NCBI GenBank assembly: GCA_947447525.1
Contig: CANFJL010000014.1
Coordinates: 1-57,461 of the forward strand
DNA from: Flavobacteriales bacterium
GTDB lineage: Bacteria; Bacteroidota; Bacteroidia; Flavobacteriales_D; Crocinitomicaceae
DNA length: 57,461 nt
Direction: 5' to 3'
In this document: positions 45,411 to 56,368 of the stretch, piece after piece
How the letters are laid out: each line of letters opens with the position of its first letter
Position numbering within the stretch: position 1 is the stretch's first letter
The notes under the pieces: model-generated
Seen by the model: the letters and a program-made list of their open reading frames with translations, nothing else
What the model was told of the DNA's origin: nothing
Databases searched by the model: none
Position numbers and translations under genes: made by a program

Positions 45411-46682
45411 CTACTTATTTTTCAAATTAAGGGTATAATAAAATACCTCTAACCAACCTTTCCATTTTCTTTTATCCCCCAGAGTTTCATTGTGCCAAAT
45501 GAAAATAAAATCTCCACCATATTGGTTCACTTCTTCGTGAAGTTGTTTAATTTTATTTTTAGCGTCCTCTGGACTTAGGTGTAAATATTCATTGAGCGTC
45601 CCGTCCATGTAGGCAAATGGATGTACACGAAGCGTTGTAACCTCATTTTTACTTAAATCAAACCAAAGGAAAGAACGCGCAGTTCCCGCTCTAAATCCAG
45701 CTATATCTGCATAGCCCATAGTATAATCGTCCGTAATTTCTTGATCAATTAAGGTTTGATAACTGAGTGGAAACTGAAGTTTTAGGTAATGTTGTCTGCT
45801 TTTATGAACGCGCTTATTGACGATTTCCTCTAGTCTTTCTATTTCTTGATGCAAATAAAAATAATACGAGTTGGATTTATAACTTGGATGAATTCCAATC
45901 TCGATGCGCTCGCTGATTCTTTTGATCAGTTTCTTGTGCTTGGGATGTTTGTAAGATAGGTTTTTATCATATTTTCCATAATCTCCAAGAAGCCAAAACA
46001 GTAACACTTGAAATCCTTTATCTTGCGTTGCTTCAATAATGTCATAGGTGTCAAAAGGATCTTTTTTGAAGCCGCTTTGAACTTTTTGTCGTAGCATGAG
46101 TTCTTTCCTTCTTCCGTAGATAAAGTCTTTAAACGAGGACAAACTATTTCTTATGATGCCTTTATAGCGATAAGCATAGGCAGAATCAATATCGAAGGTG
46201 GGAAGAAAATTATCGATTCCAATGGGGGTATTGATTTCAATTTCTAGAAAGGAAAGTAGCGCATGGGCCCAACGATCGCAAACTGCCTTTTCATACCAAT
46301 TAAACCGGAAGAGTACACTGTTTTTACCTTCAAATCGAAGGTGATTGTCCCTTGAGACATCTCCGTATTCTTCCATTCTACTCAATACATAAAAGATGCT
46401 TGCAAGCGGATCACTATTCCCGTTGAATGCTATGCAGGGTTCCTTTTGAAAAACACCTTCCGTTAACCCAAATACTTTCAGGTCTTCATCAAATAATAAG
46501 GAGGTCGGTTCAATTGATTTTACGCCTTCAAAGTAGCGTCCGGAGTAATTGAATTTATAATCTTTTATTGATTCGAATGCTATGAAGTCGTCACAAAGCG
46601 TATAGGTCAGACCTCGTTCCTTAAAAACAAAATCAAGCGTATAAATTAAACGCGTAGTAATTTGATCAACATAAATAATCAT
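45411..46682 (-). CDS. Polysaccharide-deacetylase-like protein (DUF7033 type)
   Basis: 423 aa, no signal peptide. The N-terminal domain (DPLASIFYVLSRMEEY...) is the DUF7033 type; the C-terminal part has an NodB-like arrangement: PTFDIDSAYAY, EIGIHPSYKSN and TMGYADIAGFRAGT. In classical NodB domains, DD and HxxxH bind metal; here FDIDSA and IHPS are reasonable counterparts. It is probably a cytosolic or peripheral enzyme of surface-glycan metabolism. It begins 1 nt after the wecB stop, which supports a role with the UDP-GlcNAc 2-epimerase. Confidence 0.8.
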   Translation of the reverse strand: MIIYVDQITTRLIYTLDFVFKERGLTYTLCDDFIAFESIKDYKFNYSGRYFEGVKSIEPTSLLFDEDLKVFGLTEGVFQKEPCIAFNGNSDPLASIFYVLSRMEEYGDVSRDNHLRFEGKNSVLFRFNWYEKAVCDRWAHALLSFLEIEINTPIGIDNFLPTFDIDSAYAYRYKGIIRNSLSSFKDFIYGRRKELMLRQKVQSGFKKDPFDTYDIIEATQDKGFQVLLFWLLGDYGKYDKNLSYKHPKHKKLIKRISERIEIGIHPSYKSNSYYFYLHQEIERLEEIVNKRVHKSRQHYLKLQFPLSYQTLIDQEITDDYTMGYADIAGFRAGTARSFLWFDLSKNEVTTLRVHPFAYMDGTLNEYLHLSPEDAKNKIKQLHEEVNQYGGDFIFIWHNETLGDKRKWKGWLEVFYYTLNLKNK

Positions 46683-46683
46683 A

Positions 46684-47835
46684 CTACAAATTTTCTATAA
46701 TAATTTCACATATAGCTTCAGCTGCATGTGCATCTCCATAGAATGGAGGATAAGTGAAATCTTTTTTAGCCAATAATGCTGCGCTGTGTTGAACAATTAA
46801 TGCAGTATCTGTTCCAGCTAATAAGGCATTACCATTGTCTACAATTTCTACCCATTCGGTTTGTTCTCTTAGGATTACGCATGGTTTTTTGAAGAAATAA
46901 GCTTCTTTTTGCAATCCACCACTATCGGTAATGATTAATTTGGAGTTTTCTTCTAAGGCTATAATATCCAAAAATCCAACGGGATCAATGATTTGAAATA
47001 AGGAATTATTTGCTATTGCTTCTTTCAATTTATGGTCGAGTAATTCCTCCATCTTTTTCCTTGTCCTAGGATGTAAAGGAAGTACCAGATTTAATCCACT
47101 TTCTTTTTGAACCTGTAATAGTCCATTAAAAATTGAATTAATTGCGATAGCATGATCTGTATTGGTATCGCGATGAATGGTACACAAAATATATTGGTCT
47201 TTGTTGAGATTCAAAAGCTCAAGTACTTTGGAATTTGACTTTGAGAGTTCAGAGAAATAGATGCTGTTATCAAACATCACATCACCTGAATGGGTAACAA
47301 GAGGCTGATCAATTTGTGCTTTATGTTCTCTCGACATGGAGAAACCTTCCTGAATTAAATTTGCTATTCCGCTGGAAGTTGGTGTAAAGAGTAGGGTGGA
47401 CATATGATCACAAGCAATCCTATTAATTTCTTCTGGCATTGCTTTATTAAAACTTCTCAAACCTGCTTCTACATGAATAAGTGGAATGTGTATTTTAGAA
47501 GCAGCTAATGCACCTGCTATGGTAGAATTGGTATCTCCGTATACGAGAACAGCATCAGGATTTTCCTTTAAGAAAATTTCTTCAAGTCCGATCAACATCT
47601 TCCCTGTTTGTAAAGCGTGACTTCCGCTTCCGATTTCAAGGTTAAAATCAGGTTGTGGAATGTCTAATTCAGTAAAGAATACTGCGGACATATTTTCGTC
47701 GTAATGCTGTCCAGTATGTACTATGAGTTCGACCAATTGATCGGAGAATTTATGCTTGATGGCGCGACTAATCGCTGCAGCTTTAATGATTTGTGGACGC
47801 GCTCCAATTATGGTAATTATTTTCTTTCTGCTCAT
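46684..47835 (-). CDS. wecB: UDP-N-acetylglucosamine 2-epimerase (non-hydrolysing)
   Basis: 383 aa. GT-B-like fold with IIGARPQIIKAAAISR at the start, VHTGQHYDENMS, VHVEAGLRSFNKAMPEEINR (conserved His, Glu) and DSGGLQKEAYFFKKPC near the end. It interconverts UDP-GlcNAc and UDP-ManNAc, a precursor for surface polysaccharides. Its start codon overlaps the radC stop (ATGA), and the deacetylase gene follows after 1 nt. No Wzx/Wzy or glycosyltransferases are present in the window, so the polysaccharide pathway lies elsewhere. Confidence 0.95.
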   Translation of the reverse strand: MSRKKIITIIGARPQIIKAAAISRAIKHKFSDQLVELIVHTGQHYDENMSAVFFTELDIPQPDFNLEIGSGSHALQTGKMLIGLEEIFLKENPDAVLVYGDTNSTIAGALAASKIHIPLIHVEAGLRSFNKAMPEEINRIACDHMSTLLFTPTSSGIANLIQEGFSMSREHKAQIDQPLVTHSGDVMFDNSIYFSELSKSNSKVLELLNLNKDQYILCTIHRDTNTDHAIAINSIFNGLLQVQKESGLNLVLPLHPRTRKKMEELLDHKLKEAIANNSLFQIIDPVGFLDIIALEENSKLIITDSGGLQKEAYFFKKPCVILREQTEWVEIVDNGNALLAGTDTALIVQHSAALLAKKDFTYPPFYGDAHAAEAICEIIIENL

Positions 47836-48524
47836 GAGTTCATCATATCGTTATCTGCGAAGCTAAAATAGCCATTATCTGTGAAAATGAGGTGGTCTAA
47901 AATTTTAATATCGATACATTTACTAAATTGCAGTAAGGATTTAGTGAGCTCGATATCCTGTTGACTTGCTTTTTTGTTGCCACTTGGATGGTTGTGACTT
48001 AAAATTAATGCTGTGGCGTGAAATTGTAAGGCATTTCTAAAAATTATCTTTCCATCGGCAATGGTACTCGTCATTCCACCTTTAGAAATTTGTTTATGGG
48101 TGATGATTTCATTATTGTTGTTGAGATACAGCACATAAAATTCTTCATGCTGTAAATCGCTGAGATAAGGTTGCAAATACTGATAGACCATTTGTGAGGA
48201 GGTGATGCCTTTTTTCTCAAGGGCAACTGCCTTACTTTTTCGTTTTCCTAATTCTAGGCTTGCGCTAATCCCAATTGCTTTAGCCATACCGATGCCTTTA
48301 ATTTGCATTAAATCAGTGATACTGGCTCTTGCTAAAAGTAACAGATCATTGTCAAAAAATTGCAAAACATCTCTCGCTAAATCTAAGGCAGTTTTTTGAG
48401 CTGTTCCTGTTCCTAAGAGAATTGCAATTATTTCTGCATCACTGAGTGCAGCACCTCCTTTGGAGTTAAATTTTTCTCTTGGACGGTCGTTTTCTGACCA
48501 GGTCTTAATTCCTTTTAATTGCAT
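47832..48524 (-). CDS. radC: RadC-family JAB/MPN protein
   Basis: 230 aa. A helix-hairpin-helix region (LMQIKGIGMAKAIGIS) is followed by the JAB/MPN domain with metal-site motif SHNHPSGNKKASQQD (H-x-H-x(10)-D). It is annotated as a DNA repair protein, but the biochemical role of RadC remains unsettled. It shares an ATGA overlap with wecB. Confidence 0.93.
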   Translation of the reverse strand: MQLKGIKTWSENDRPREKFNSKGGAALSDAEIIAILLGTGTAQKTALDLARDVLQFFDNDLLLLARASITDLMQIKGIGMAKAIGISASLELGKRKSKAVALEKKGITSSQMVYQYLQPYLSDLQHEEFYVLYLNNNNEIITHKQISKGGMTSTIADGKIIFRNALQFHATALILSHNHPSGNKKASQQDIELTKSLLQFSKCIDIKILDHLIFTDNGYFSFADNDMMNS

Positions 48525-48588
48525 GCTTATAAATACGCAATTATATAGAATTTAGTGTACAAGGATTTAGCAAGGTGCTTTACAAGTA

Positions 48589-49671
48589 TTATTTCTTGTA
48601 AAACGGAGCCTTAACAATCTTGGCTTTAATTCCCTTCTCTCTTATTTCGATGAAAATTTCTGAGTCAAGTGCACTATTTTCTATAGTTACATAACCCATT
48701 CCAATGCCAACTTTAAGACTAGGAGACATCGTGCCTGAAGTAACTTTTCCGATGACATTATTTTCTTGATCAAGAATCGGGTAATCGTGTCTTGGTATAC
48801 CGCGATCAATCATTTCAAAAGCAACCAGTTTTCTGGTAATTCCTGCTTCTTTTTGAGATTTTAAAAATTCTGAATCAACAAAATCTTTTGTGAATTTTGT
48901 AATCCATCCCAATCCAGCTTCCAAAGGAGAAGTAGTATCATCTATGTCGTTACCATATAAGCAAAAGCCCATTTCCAAACGAAGTGTATCTCTAGCAGCT
49001 AGTCCAATAGGTTGAATTCCAAAGGAAGCACCTGCTTTAAACACTTCATACCAAACATGCTCAGCATCTTCATTTTTAACATAAATTTCAAATCCACCCG
49101 ATCCTGTATAACCGGTTGCAGAAATCATTACATTCTCAATACCTGCAAAAGTAGCATGCTGAAAAGTGTAATAAACCATTTGAGATAAATCTACTTCCGT
49201 TAGAGATTGCATTGCTGCAGCTGCTAATGGACCTTGAATAGCGAGTAGGGAATAGGATTCGGAAAGATTATGCATTTCTACTCCTAAATCATTATGGGAA
49301 CTCATCCAGTTCCAATCCTTTTCAATATTGGAAGCATTAACAACTATAAAATATTCTTCAGCATGCACGCGATAAATAATCAAGTCATCTACGATGCCAC
49401 CTTTTCCATTAGGCATACAAGCATATTGCGCTTTTCCATCTACTAAAACTGAAGCGTCATTAGAAGAGAATTTTTGAATCAATGCTAATGCATTAGGTCC
49501 TTTTAATACAAATTCTCCCATGTGAGACACATCAAAAACTCCAACGCCGTTGCGAACTACTTCATGTTCGATATTTACACCGGCATATTGAACGGGCATA
49601 TTGTATCCGGCAAAGGGAACCATTTTTGCGCCAAGAGCAATATGGATGGAAGAAAGTGCAGTATTTTTCAT
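48589..49671 (-). CDS. gcvT: Aminomethyltransferase, glycine cleavage T protein
   Basis: 360 aa. Opening [12 protein letters not shown], the [10 protein letters not shown] segment, YCM-like residues, [13 protein letters not shown] with the folate-side residues, and [10 protein letters not shown] are all T-protein landmarks. It transfers the methylene of the aminomethyl-lipoyl H protein to tetrahydrofolate. It starts 2 nt after the efp stop, so the two are co-transcribed; the other gcv genes are not in this window. Confidence 0.95.
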   Translation of the reverse strand: MKNTALSSIHIALGAKMVPFAGYNMPVQYAGVNIEHEVVRNGVGVFDVSHMGEFVLKGPNALALIQKFSSNDASVLVDGKAQYACMPNGKGGIVDDLIIYRVHAEEYFIVVNASNIEKDWNWMSSHNDLGVEMHNLSESYSLLAIQGPLAAAAMQSLTEVDLSQMVYYTFQHATFAGIENVMISATGYTGSGGFEIYVKNEDAEHVWYEVFKAGASFGIQPIGLAARDTLRLEMGFCLYGNDIDDTTSPLEAGLGWITKFTKDFVDSEFLKSQKEAGITRKLVAFEMIDRGIPRHDYPILDQENNVIGKVTSGTMSPSLKVGIGMGYVTIENSALDSEIFIEIREKGIKAKIVKAPFYKK

Positions 49672-49673
49672 TC

Positions 49674-50240
49674 TTAGTTTTTAACGCGTTCAACATAGAC
49701 ACCTGTTCGGGTATCAATTTTAATAATTTCACCATTCGCAATAAATAAAGGTACACGAACTTCTGCTCCAGTCGCAATGGTAGCTGGTTTAAGTGAATTG
49801 GTAGCGGTATCTCCTTTTACTCCTGGTTCCGTGTAGGTAACCTCAGCAATGATATACATGGGAAGTTCAACCACTAATGGCATCTCTTCTTCTGCATGAA
49901 ATAATATATTAACAATCATTCCCTCTTGCAAGAAATCTGGTTTTTCTACCATTTTATTTGGAATGTTAACTTGCTCATAAGTTTCGTTGTTCATGAAAAT
50001 AAAATCATCACTTTCTTGATATAAGTATTGATACTCTCTGTTTTCAATGCGTACAATTTCTATTTTGTGTCCTGCTGAAAAGGTATTGTCGATCACCTTG
50101 CCACTTTCAATTTGACGCATTTTAGTACGTACAAAGGCAGGTCCTTTTCCTGGTTTTACATGTTGAAATTCTATGATTTGAAATAATTTTTCATTGTGAC
50201 GGATACACAAACCGTTTCTAATTTCTGCTGTTGTTGCCAT
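49674..50240 (-). CDS. efp: Elongation factor P
   Basis: 188 aa in the usual three-domain form. The tip loop KPGKGPAFV contains the lysine (at the E. coli K34 position) that can be modified. EF-P relieves ribosome stalling at polyproline. Neither EpmA nor EpmB is in the window. It is followed 2 nt later by gcvT. Confidence 0.95.
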   Translation of the reverse strand: MATTAEIRNGLCIRHNEKLFQIIEFQHVKPGKGPAFVRTKMRQIESGKVIDNTFSAGHKIEIVRIENREYQYLYQESDDFIFMNNETYEQVNIPNKMVEKPDFLQEGMIVNILFHAEEEMPLVVELPMYIIAEVTYTEPGVKGDTATNSLKPATIATGAEVRVPLFIANGEIIKIDTRTGVYVERVKN

Positions 50241-50516
50241 TTATTAATTTTTGAGTTCAAAGATAATGATTTTATGCTCACTACTTTTTGAAGTTTTAAA
50301 AAAGTGTGCATTAAACGCTCTATTGTTTATTAAAAGAAGAGTTAGAGCTCAGACTTAGAGGTTAGAGTTGGAGAGATAGTTGGTGTAGATGCAGAATTTT
50401 ATTTGGAGATTCTTTGGAGCTTGAGATGCAATTGAAATGAATTGCTATTTGATGATTTAGTATTACCTCACTTCTCAAAAACAATCTTATGAAGTGAGGT
50501 ATACCAATATTCGTAT
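50241..50516. other. 276-bp gap holding a decayed copy of the dispersed element's tail
   Basis: On the minus strand, 50335-50385 is a TCTAACCTC/CCAACTC-like stretch, and an 11-bp stem (TACCTCACTTC / GAAGTGAGGTA) with a 16-nt loop lies at 50464-50501. Both match what follows copies B and C of the element. The hairpin is just past the stop of the outer-membrane gene and may also act as its terminator. Confidence 0.6.
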
Positions 50517-51197
50517 TTAGTTAAACTTATACGTCAAACCTAATTGAAGTCCAGCCGCAACAGCCATGGTGTTGGCATGGGTAGGGTAGTAAAGTGTATT
50601 TGATAAACTATTTCCTAAGGCATCAACGCCTTGACAATCTTTGAAACCGTATTGTAAACGCATTCCAATCAATAATCCTAAAGGAATAGATTTTACCAAT
50701 CTAATATTAGCACCGAATCCCATAACAACTGAAGTGTAATTTACATAATTGGATTTAACATCTACTGCTGTTGATAATAAGCCATTTCTAGTATATCTTG
50801 CAGAAGAAATTCTATTGATTTGTGGGCCAATTTCAAAGTACCCACCATTTTCGCCTTTCAATTTTAATAAAATCGGAATCTGAAGTTGCTTAAGTGTTAC
50901 TTGAGAAGTATAAGATTGTCCGAAAATAGTCCCCGCATAATTTCCATTGTGTTTTCCACCATTGATTTCAATTCCCAAACCTACATTTCCAAAATAAGCG
51001 TTTAATCCCGCTCCAAAAGTAGTTCCCATTCCTAATGCATAGTCTTGTTCAGCTCCTTTGTCAGAAATGTTTTTATTTAAAAGCATGGTGGCACTTTGCA
51101 TTGCTTTAGCTTGTCCTTCCAATAAAAATCCTAGTGTTTGCCCTTGCGCGCTTAAAGCACCAATCACAAGTGCTCCGATAAGTACAATTTTTTTCAT
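50517..51197 (-). CDS. Outer-membrane beta-barrel protein (PorT/OMP_b-brl-like)
   Basis: 226 aa from the ATG at 51197, directly before a signal peptide (KKIVLIGALVIGALSAQGQ); an ATG at 51242 adds 15 residues without signal character. Alternating hydrophobic strands rich in Gly and aromatic residues, and an ending YKFN, fit an eight- to ten-stranded barrel of the porin family 13 / PorT-like group. Specific function unknown. Confidence 0.78.
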   Translation of the reverse strand: MKKIVLIGALVIGALSAQGQTLGFLLEGQAKAMQSATMLLNKNISDKGAEQDYALGMGTTFGAGLNAYFGNVGLGIEINGGKHNGNYAGTIFGQSYTSQVTLKQLQIPILLKLKGENGGYFEIGPQINRISSARYTRNGLLSTAVDVKSNYVNYTSVVMGFGANIRLVKSIPLGLLIGMRLQYGFKDCQGVDALGNSLSNTLYYPTHANTMAVAAGLQLGLTYKFN

Positions 51198-51506
51198 AGT
51201 TTTTAATTTTAATGTTGAAATAATTACAACAATCTTAAGCATTTTATTTTAATTGAAGTTCAGAAATGAACAAATTATTGATTCAATTCTCAAAAATAAA
51301 AAGTGTCGACAATTATTCTGAAAGCTCAACACCGTGTCTTTCGAGAGCTCATCGAGCGACTTGTGCTGAGCCTGGACTCCCCAGAGCACTTGTGCCGAGC
51401 TTGTCGAGGTATGTCGAAGGGCCGAAGTAAGTCGAGATGCGCTCAATCCACTTATAAAGCACATCGAGCGGCCTGTGCTTTGACACTTGTGTCGAGTAAG
51501 TCGAGA

Positions 51507-51600
51507 TGCGCTTTACTTCGACGACCATGCAATCTTCTCAACTCTGTGTAGGTTCGAAGTATTTTTAATCCCCACCAAATTTGGATGTTAGCGATTGATC
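51507..51600 (+). repeat. Dispersed structured element, truncated copy B'
   Basis: Matches the first part of copy B, including the outer stem pair TTCGA...TCGAAG, then stops after GCGATTGATC. Copy B begins 9 nt later, so the two are in direct tandem. Confidence 0.75.
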
Positions 51601-51608
51601 TATTCCTT

Positions 51609-51885
51609 TACTTTTTTTTAGCTCAAAAAAAAGTAACAAAAAAAGGAGCTGACTGAGCAATGCGCATTACTTCGACGAACATGCAATCTTCTCAGCTCTG
51701 AGAAAGTTCGAAGTATTTTTAATCCCCTTCAAATTTGGATGCTGGCGATTGATCTTTCAGATAATCTTAGCATATACCAAATTCAATGGGTTTGAAAAAC
51801 CTTCTATTGCAAGGTCTAAACTAGAATGTTATTATTTTCAAAACAACAACAACGGGATGTCGTATACAAAATAAAGTGAGGTAAT
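51609..51885 (+). repeat. Dispersed structured element, copy B
   Basis: Starts with the T8/A8 hairpin (TACTTTTTTTTAGC then TCAAAAAAAAGTA), then the GGAGCTGACT segment, the outer stem TACTTCGA/TCGAAGTA around CTCAGCTCTGAG, the CCAAATTTGG palindrome, and ends with AAAGTGAGGT. It is followed by the CTAAC-rich tail. It points in the same direction as copy C. Confidence 0.85.
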
Positions 51886-51985
51886 TCCAAGTCTAACTTC
51901 CAAGTCTAAGTCTAAGCTCCGCGTCTAAGTCTAAGCTCCGCGTTTAAGTCTAACCTCTACGTCTAACCTCCTCGCCCTGAGTTCA
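51886..51985 (+). repeat. CTAAC/AAGTC-rich low-complexity tail after copy B
   Basis: Short irregular repeats such as AAGTCTAAG, CTCCGCGT and CTAACCTC, ending in a CCCTGAG...CGAAGGG palindrome (about 51974-51992). Related to, but shorter than, the array at 56640. Confidence 0.8.
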
Positions 51986-52003
51986 TCGAAGGGTAACTAT
52001 TTT

Positions 52004-55000
52004 TTAGTGACAAGTTGTTCCAAATTCAGGAGCAAAGATCAAGAAGTCATTCACATCCGTTACTCCATCATTATTTAAGTCTGTAGGAGAAGCAACAGTA
52101 TTTGTGGTTCCAAATGCAGGAGCGAAAATCAAGAAATCATTTACATCCGTTACTACATCATTATTTAAGTCTGTAGGACAAGTTCCTACAACAGTTATAG
52201 TTCCTGTAGCATTGACACTTCCACAACCTCCTGTTAAAGGTATAAAATAACTAAATGTACCACTGGCTGTTGGTGTTCCTGAAATGGTAATCGTATTGGA
52301 TGCCCATGCTGCAGTAACGCCTGCAGGTAATCCTGTTGCAGTTCCAATTCCAGTTGATCCTGTGGTGGTGTGGGTGATGGCTGTTAAAACTGTATTCATA
52401 CTCAAGCTTGGACTTGAACTTGCAGCACCTACAGTATTATTTGCTGATACAATTATGGTTCCTGTAGCATTAACACTTCCGGATCCTCCCGTTAAAGGAA
52501 TGGTATAACTAAATGTACCACTGGCTGTTGGAGTTCCTGAAATGGTAATCGTATTGGATGCCCATGCTGCAGTGACTCCTGCTGGTAATCCTGTTGCAGT
52601 TCCAATTCCAGTAGCACCTGTTGTGGTGTGCGTAATGTTAGTTAAAGCAGTATTAATACACAAGGTCGGACTTGAACTTGCAGCACCTGCAGTATTATTT
52701 GCTGTTACAGTTATAGATCCAGTAGCATTGACACTTCCACAACCTCCAGTTAATGGTATCGTATAAGAAAATGTTCCACTGGCTGTAGGCGTACCTGAAA
52801 TGGTAATAGTATTCGAAGCCCATGCTGCAGTGACACCTGCTGGTAAACCTGTTGCCGTTCCAATTCCAGTGGCACCTGTTGTTGTGTGGGTTATGGCTGT
52901 TAAAGCTGTGTTCATGCTCAAGCTTGGACTTGAACTTGCAGCGGAAGTTGTGTTATCTGCAGATAAAGTAATCGTAGAACTTGCTCTTGTTGCACTTTCA
53001 CATCCAGTTACCGTTTGTGATGCATATACAGTAGTATTATTAGTCAATGCTGTACTGGTTGCCAATGCTGAACCACCGCTTGATGCAGCATACCATTGAA
53101 CCGAACTACCTGTGGCAGTTAAATTTGATATCGTTGGTGATATTGAAGAACAGAAACTTTGGTCGGCAGCTGTTGGTGCAGAAGTTGGTACTGAAGAAAG
53201 AATTCCTCCAATACTCAATCCATAATCTCCTACTGCAGAGGAATAAAACCCCCAACCACCGGTAGTCGTTTGACCACTTGCATAATACCTTATTGTTACT
53301 GTTGTTCCTGCACTTATGTTTTGCAAAGCAGTGCTTGATGATAAATCAATAAGAGCCATGTTTAGTGATGTGGATGTGACAGGACTTCCGATGAGTGTAA
53401 AATTTGTACCATCTAAACTATATGCAAATTGTGAGGTAACTCCAGGTGTTGCATAAAAATTAGCTGTGCCATTAAACTTAGCGTCAATACTTGTCAATGA
53501 AAGCTTATAACAAGGACTCGCTGTAAATGTAACCTGAAAATAATCGTTATTTGAAGTTGAAATTCCATTATTCTGAAAGCCTGTAGTTCTAAATGAATTA
53601 CCGGCAGTACTGGCTGCAGCACCAGATCCCCTTGTGATATTTATACCGCTGGAGACTAAGTTGGTATTATAATTAGTTGCTGCGACAGTAGTTGCGCCAT
53701 TAGAACCATAAAAATCCCAAGCTGCAATTAATTGCTGTACCGTTAAGTTTTGAGAAACATCGCTTGCTGCAGTATAGTTTCCGTTCCCTGCTTGAGATGC
53801 AGTAATGTTAGTTGTACCTTCTCCTACTAGATGAATAAATCCATTAACTATTGTAGCCACAGATGTATTTGAACTGGCGTAGGTAATAGTTAATCCAGAA
53901 TTTACTGTAGCTCCTGGATTGTAATCAACAGCACCTAAACCTTGATTAGAAAGTGCGTTAAATGTTATTGTTTGTGATGCCTGTGTAATATTTGCACTGA
54001 GACCACTTGGTTGTAAAATGGAATAGTTGGAGGATGATGCCCCACCCATTGAAAAGTTCCCTGTAACGCTTATTGCTGTTGCTGCATCTGCAGAAACAAA
54101 ATTACCCGCTTGTGTTAAGTTAACTACATCTGGTGAAATAACTCCAACTAAAGTACCTCCTGTAATTGTTGCTGTTGTTGTTCCATCATAAGTTTTGTTT
54201 GCAGCAATTGCACCACTAACGGTTAATGCTTTTGCAGTTATATCTGCTGTTAATGCAGGTTGCGTTAGTGAATAATTTGCAGAAGGTTCAGTGTAACCAA
54301 CAATGGTAATTGGTTTGTTTGTTCCAACACTTGCAGAATTAAAGGTGGCACTTGGTGTGCCAGAAATAGAGAATACTTCTCCATTTTCCAAACCAACATA
54401 ACTGGCAGTTCCAGAAAATGACGCTGCTGTTGATCCATCATACTCTTTGTTGGTTCCCGTCAAACCAGAAATGGTCAAAGCTTTCTGGCTGACCGTACTT
54501 GAAACCGTTGCTACATTTACAGAGCTTGCACCTGTACTTGTTAGTGCTATATTTCCGGAATAAGTTCCAGCAGCTGTTGTTGCTGCTAAGCGAACATTTA
54601 TGGTCGTATTAGCAACCGCTCCACTGGTTTGCGTTAAAGTTTGGCTGCTTGCATAAGTCCCTGATCCAACTGCGATTTCATATCCACTCGGTGCGCTAAT
54701 TGAAATGTCATTTGTGAGGTTACTTCCACTGACAGAAATACTTGTAGGTGAACTTGATGCTGTTCCGTAGGTGGTATTTACAGAAGCCAGTGAGCCACTA
54801 TAGGAAATTGTTGGAGATGATGCAATCGTCCACACAGCATACAATGTTGCATTACTCGTTCCCATCGTGTAGCTTGCTCCATTGGCATACGCAACTGAAC
54901 CACCGGAAGTAGTTGACCATCCTGAAAAATTATAACCCGTATTAACAAATCCATTTGAAGTTAAAGTTGCACTTGCATTGCTTGCAATGGTTTGAGATGC

Positions 55001-56185
55001 AGTAGATCCAGAAGTGGAACCATTCCCATCAAAGGTCAAAGTATTGTTATTGGCTGTCCATTGTGCGTATAAAGTGAAGTTTGAAGTTTGTCCATGCGTA
55101 TATGGAAATGAAATTGCTGATCCGCCACTTGCTGCTGTAAACCATCCATTGAAAGAATAACCCGTTTTGGTTGGTGTTACTGGTGAAGAGGCAATTGAAC
55201 CTCCTGTTGTAGTTGAACCATTAGCAATAGCACTTCCTCCTTGACTATCATAAGTTACGCTTAATGAATTTGCTGTCCATTGCGCATATAGGGTCGTACT
55301 TGAGGTGAATGGATAACTTGCTCCATTGGCATAAGCAACTGAACCACCAGCGCTGGTTGACCATCCTGCAAAGGTATACCCAGTGCGGGTAAAAGTATTA
55401 GAAGTTAAGGCTGTTGCTGTGCTGGCCGATTGGTTGGTCATTGTTCCTGAACCTCCGTTTGCGTCAAAAGTAACTGAGTAAGCCGAAGACGTAGAGGTAA
55501 TATTTATATTATCTAAACTTATTTTCGGTCTGCTTCCAGATGTTCCAACATTATCATTATATTGGTAAAAACGAATTCTAGCAGTTGAACTACCACTGAA
55601 ACTAGATGGCAAAATTATTGATGATTTTGTTCCTGAGGAAGCAACATTATTAACTACTGATAAAGCAGCTGGAGTAAGTTCAGTCCAAGTTGTACCATTT
55701 ATTGAGGTGTATACTTTCAAACTAGAACCTCTATCTCCTGTTGAGTTAAAAACACAAGCGTAATCAAATGATATTGTTCCAACTATTCTATTGGTATAAT
55801 TTAAAAATAAATCTACTGCAACAGAATTCGTATTACCTGTTGCTCCGGTTGAAAGCAAATAAATATTTTGAGTTCCTTTTTGAACTCCACCGGCGGTGGT
55901 AGTAGAAAAACTCGCTGAAGAAACTGTTGTTTTAATACCATCGGGTATTGTTCCTGTAGCATTGATTCCTACTGATCCCCAATTTAATGCGTCAACACCA
56001 CTTGCGAAATTGTTCGACCAATTGGCAATGTCAGAAAAATTCCAAGTCTTATCTCCGGATGCTAAATTATATGCCGTCTGCCCAATCACTCCATTCACCC
56101 CAATCAGCAAAAGTGACAATACAGTTATAAATTTTCTAAATGATCTTTGGCCGATGAAAGAATTGGAGATTTTATTTGAAGACAT
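52004..56185 (-). CDS. Large secreted protein with InlB-type repeats, YDG domain and C-terminal dockerin
   Basis: About 1393 aa, chosen at the ATG at 56185 just before a signal peptide ([20 protein letters not shown]); ATG 56215 is an alternative. Domains in order: a lamin-tail/CBM-like N-terminal region, three InlB B-repeats ([35 protein letters not shown], about 55470-54830), MBG/YDG domains ([22 protein letters not shown]), a beta-sandwich, three nearly identical 86-residue repeats, and two dockerin-type loops ([24 protein letters not shown]). The protein ends with the dockerin, not a T9SS sorting domain. It sits between direct copies of the structured repeat. The role is probably surface adhesion or assembly; its cohesin partner is not in the window. 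Confidence 0.85.
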   Translation of the reverse strand: MSSNKISNSFIGQRSFRKFITVLSLLLIGVNGVIGQTAYNLASGDKTWNFSDIANWSNNFASGVDALNWGSVGINATGTIPDGIKTTVSSASFSTTTAGGVQKGTQNIYLLSTGATGNTNSVAVDLFLNYTNRIVGTISFDYACVFNSTGDRGSSLKVYTSINGTTWTELTPAALSVVNNVASSGTKSSIILPSSFSGSSTARIRFYQYNDNVGTSGSRPKISLDNINITSTSSAYSVTFDANGGSGTMTNQSASTATALTSNTFTRTGYTFAGWSTSAGGSVAYANGASYPFTSSTTLYAQWTANSLSVTYDSQGGSAIANGSTTTGGSIASSPVTPTKTGYSFNGWFTAASGGSAISFPYTHGQTSNFTLYAQWTANNNTLTFDGNGSTSGSTASQTIASNASATLTSNGFVNTGYNFSGWSTTSGGSVAYANGASYTMGTSNATLYAVWTIASSPTISYSGSLASVNTTYGTASSSPTSISVSGSNLTNDISISAPSGYEIAVGSGTYASSQTLTQTSGAVANTTINVRLAATTAAGTYSGNIALTSTGASSVNVATVSSTVSQKALTISGLTGTNKEYDGSTAASFSGTASYVGLENGEVFSISGTPSATFNSASVGTNKPITIVGYTEPSANYSLTQPALTADITAKALTVSGAIAANKTYDGTTTATITGGTLVGVISPDVVNLTQAGNFVSADAATAISVTGNFSMGGASSSNYSILQPSGLSANITQASQTITFNALSNQGLGAVDYNPGATVNSGLTITYASSNTSVATIVNGFIHLVGEGTTNITASQAGNGNYTAASDVSQNLTVQQLIAAWDFYGSNGATTVAATNYNTNLVSSGINITRGSGAAASTAGNSFRTTGFQNNGISTSNNDYFQVTFTASPCYKLSLTSIDAKFNGTANFYATPGVTSQFAYSLDGTNFTLIGSPVTSTSLNMALIDLSSSTALQNISAGTTVTIRYYASGQTTTGGWGFYSSAVGDYGLSIGGILSSVPTSAPTAADQSFCSSISPTISNLTATGSSVQWYAASSGGSALATSTALTNNTTVYASQTVTGCESATRASSTITLSADNTTSAASSSPSLSMNTALTAITHTTTGATGIGTATGLPAGVTAAWASNTITISGTPTASGTFSYTIPLTGGCGSVNATGSITVTANNTAGAASSSPTLCINTALTNITHTTTGATGIGTATGLPAGVTAAWASNTITISGTPTASGTFSYTIPLTGGSGSVNATGTIIVSANNTVGAASSSPSLSMNTVLTAITHTTTGSTGIGTATGLPAGVTAAWASNTITISGTPTASGTFSYFIPLTGGCGSVNATGTITVVGTCPTDLNNDVVTDVNDFLIFAPAFGTTNTVASPTDLNNDGVTDVNDFLIFAPEFGTTCH
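52018..52178 (-). repeat. Duplicated 90-bp dockerin-loop segment (in CDS)
   Basis: Two copies, offset by 90 bp, encode the two calcium-loop segments; they are almost identical, showing recent duplication. Confidence 0.85.
52188..52961 (-). repeat. Three tandem 258-bp repeats (in CDS)
   Basis: Blocks with a period of 258 bp (86 codons), each encoding a Thr/Ala/Gly-rich Ig-like repeat with [11 protein letters not shown] and [12 protein letters not shown]. High nucleotide identity suggests recent expansion or gene-conversion. Confidence 0.88.
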
Positions 56186-56368
56186 AAAAATTGGTTTGAA
56201 TACGACTGCAAACAAACAATTTTTACAAAGAGATTTAATTAAGTTTAGATTAAGTATTTATTATTTTTAGCTACAAGTGCATCAAATAACCGTGTCTTTC
56301 GAGAGCTCAATCCACTTCTGAAAGCTCATCGATCGGTGCTAAAAAAAAGTAGAGAGGATGAGGTCTTT

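Larger units (their letters stand above)
51243..52003. other. 760-bp gene-free repeat region between the barrel gene and the dockerin gene
   Basis: Includes TCGA-rich palindromic pieces (about 51331-51510), a truncated copy of the dispersed element (51507-51600), a near-full copy (51609-51885) and a CTAAC-rich tail (51886-51985). No gene-like frame. Confidence 0.8.

Noticed and set aside
51303..51551. Small frames in the repeat region before the dockerin gene
   Set aside because: They consist of TCGA-type palindromic repeats, and stop within the element.
52284..53099. Three similar plus-strand frames opposite the dockerin gene
   Set aside because: They are the antisense reading of the 258-bp coding repeats and share the same period.
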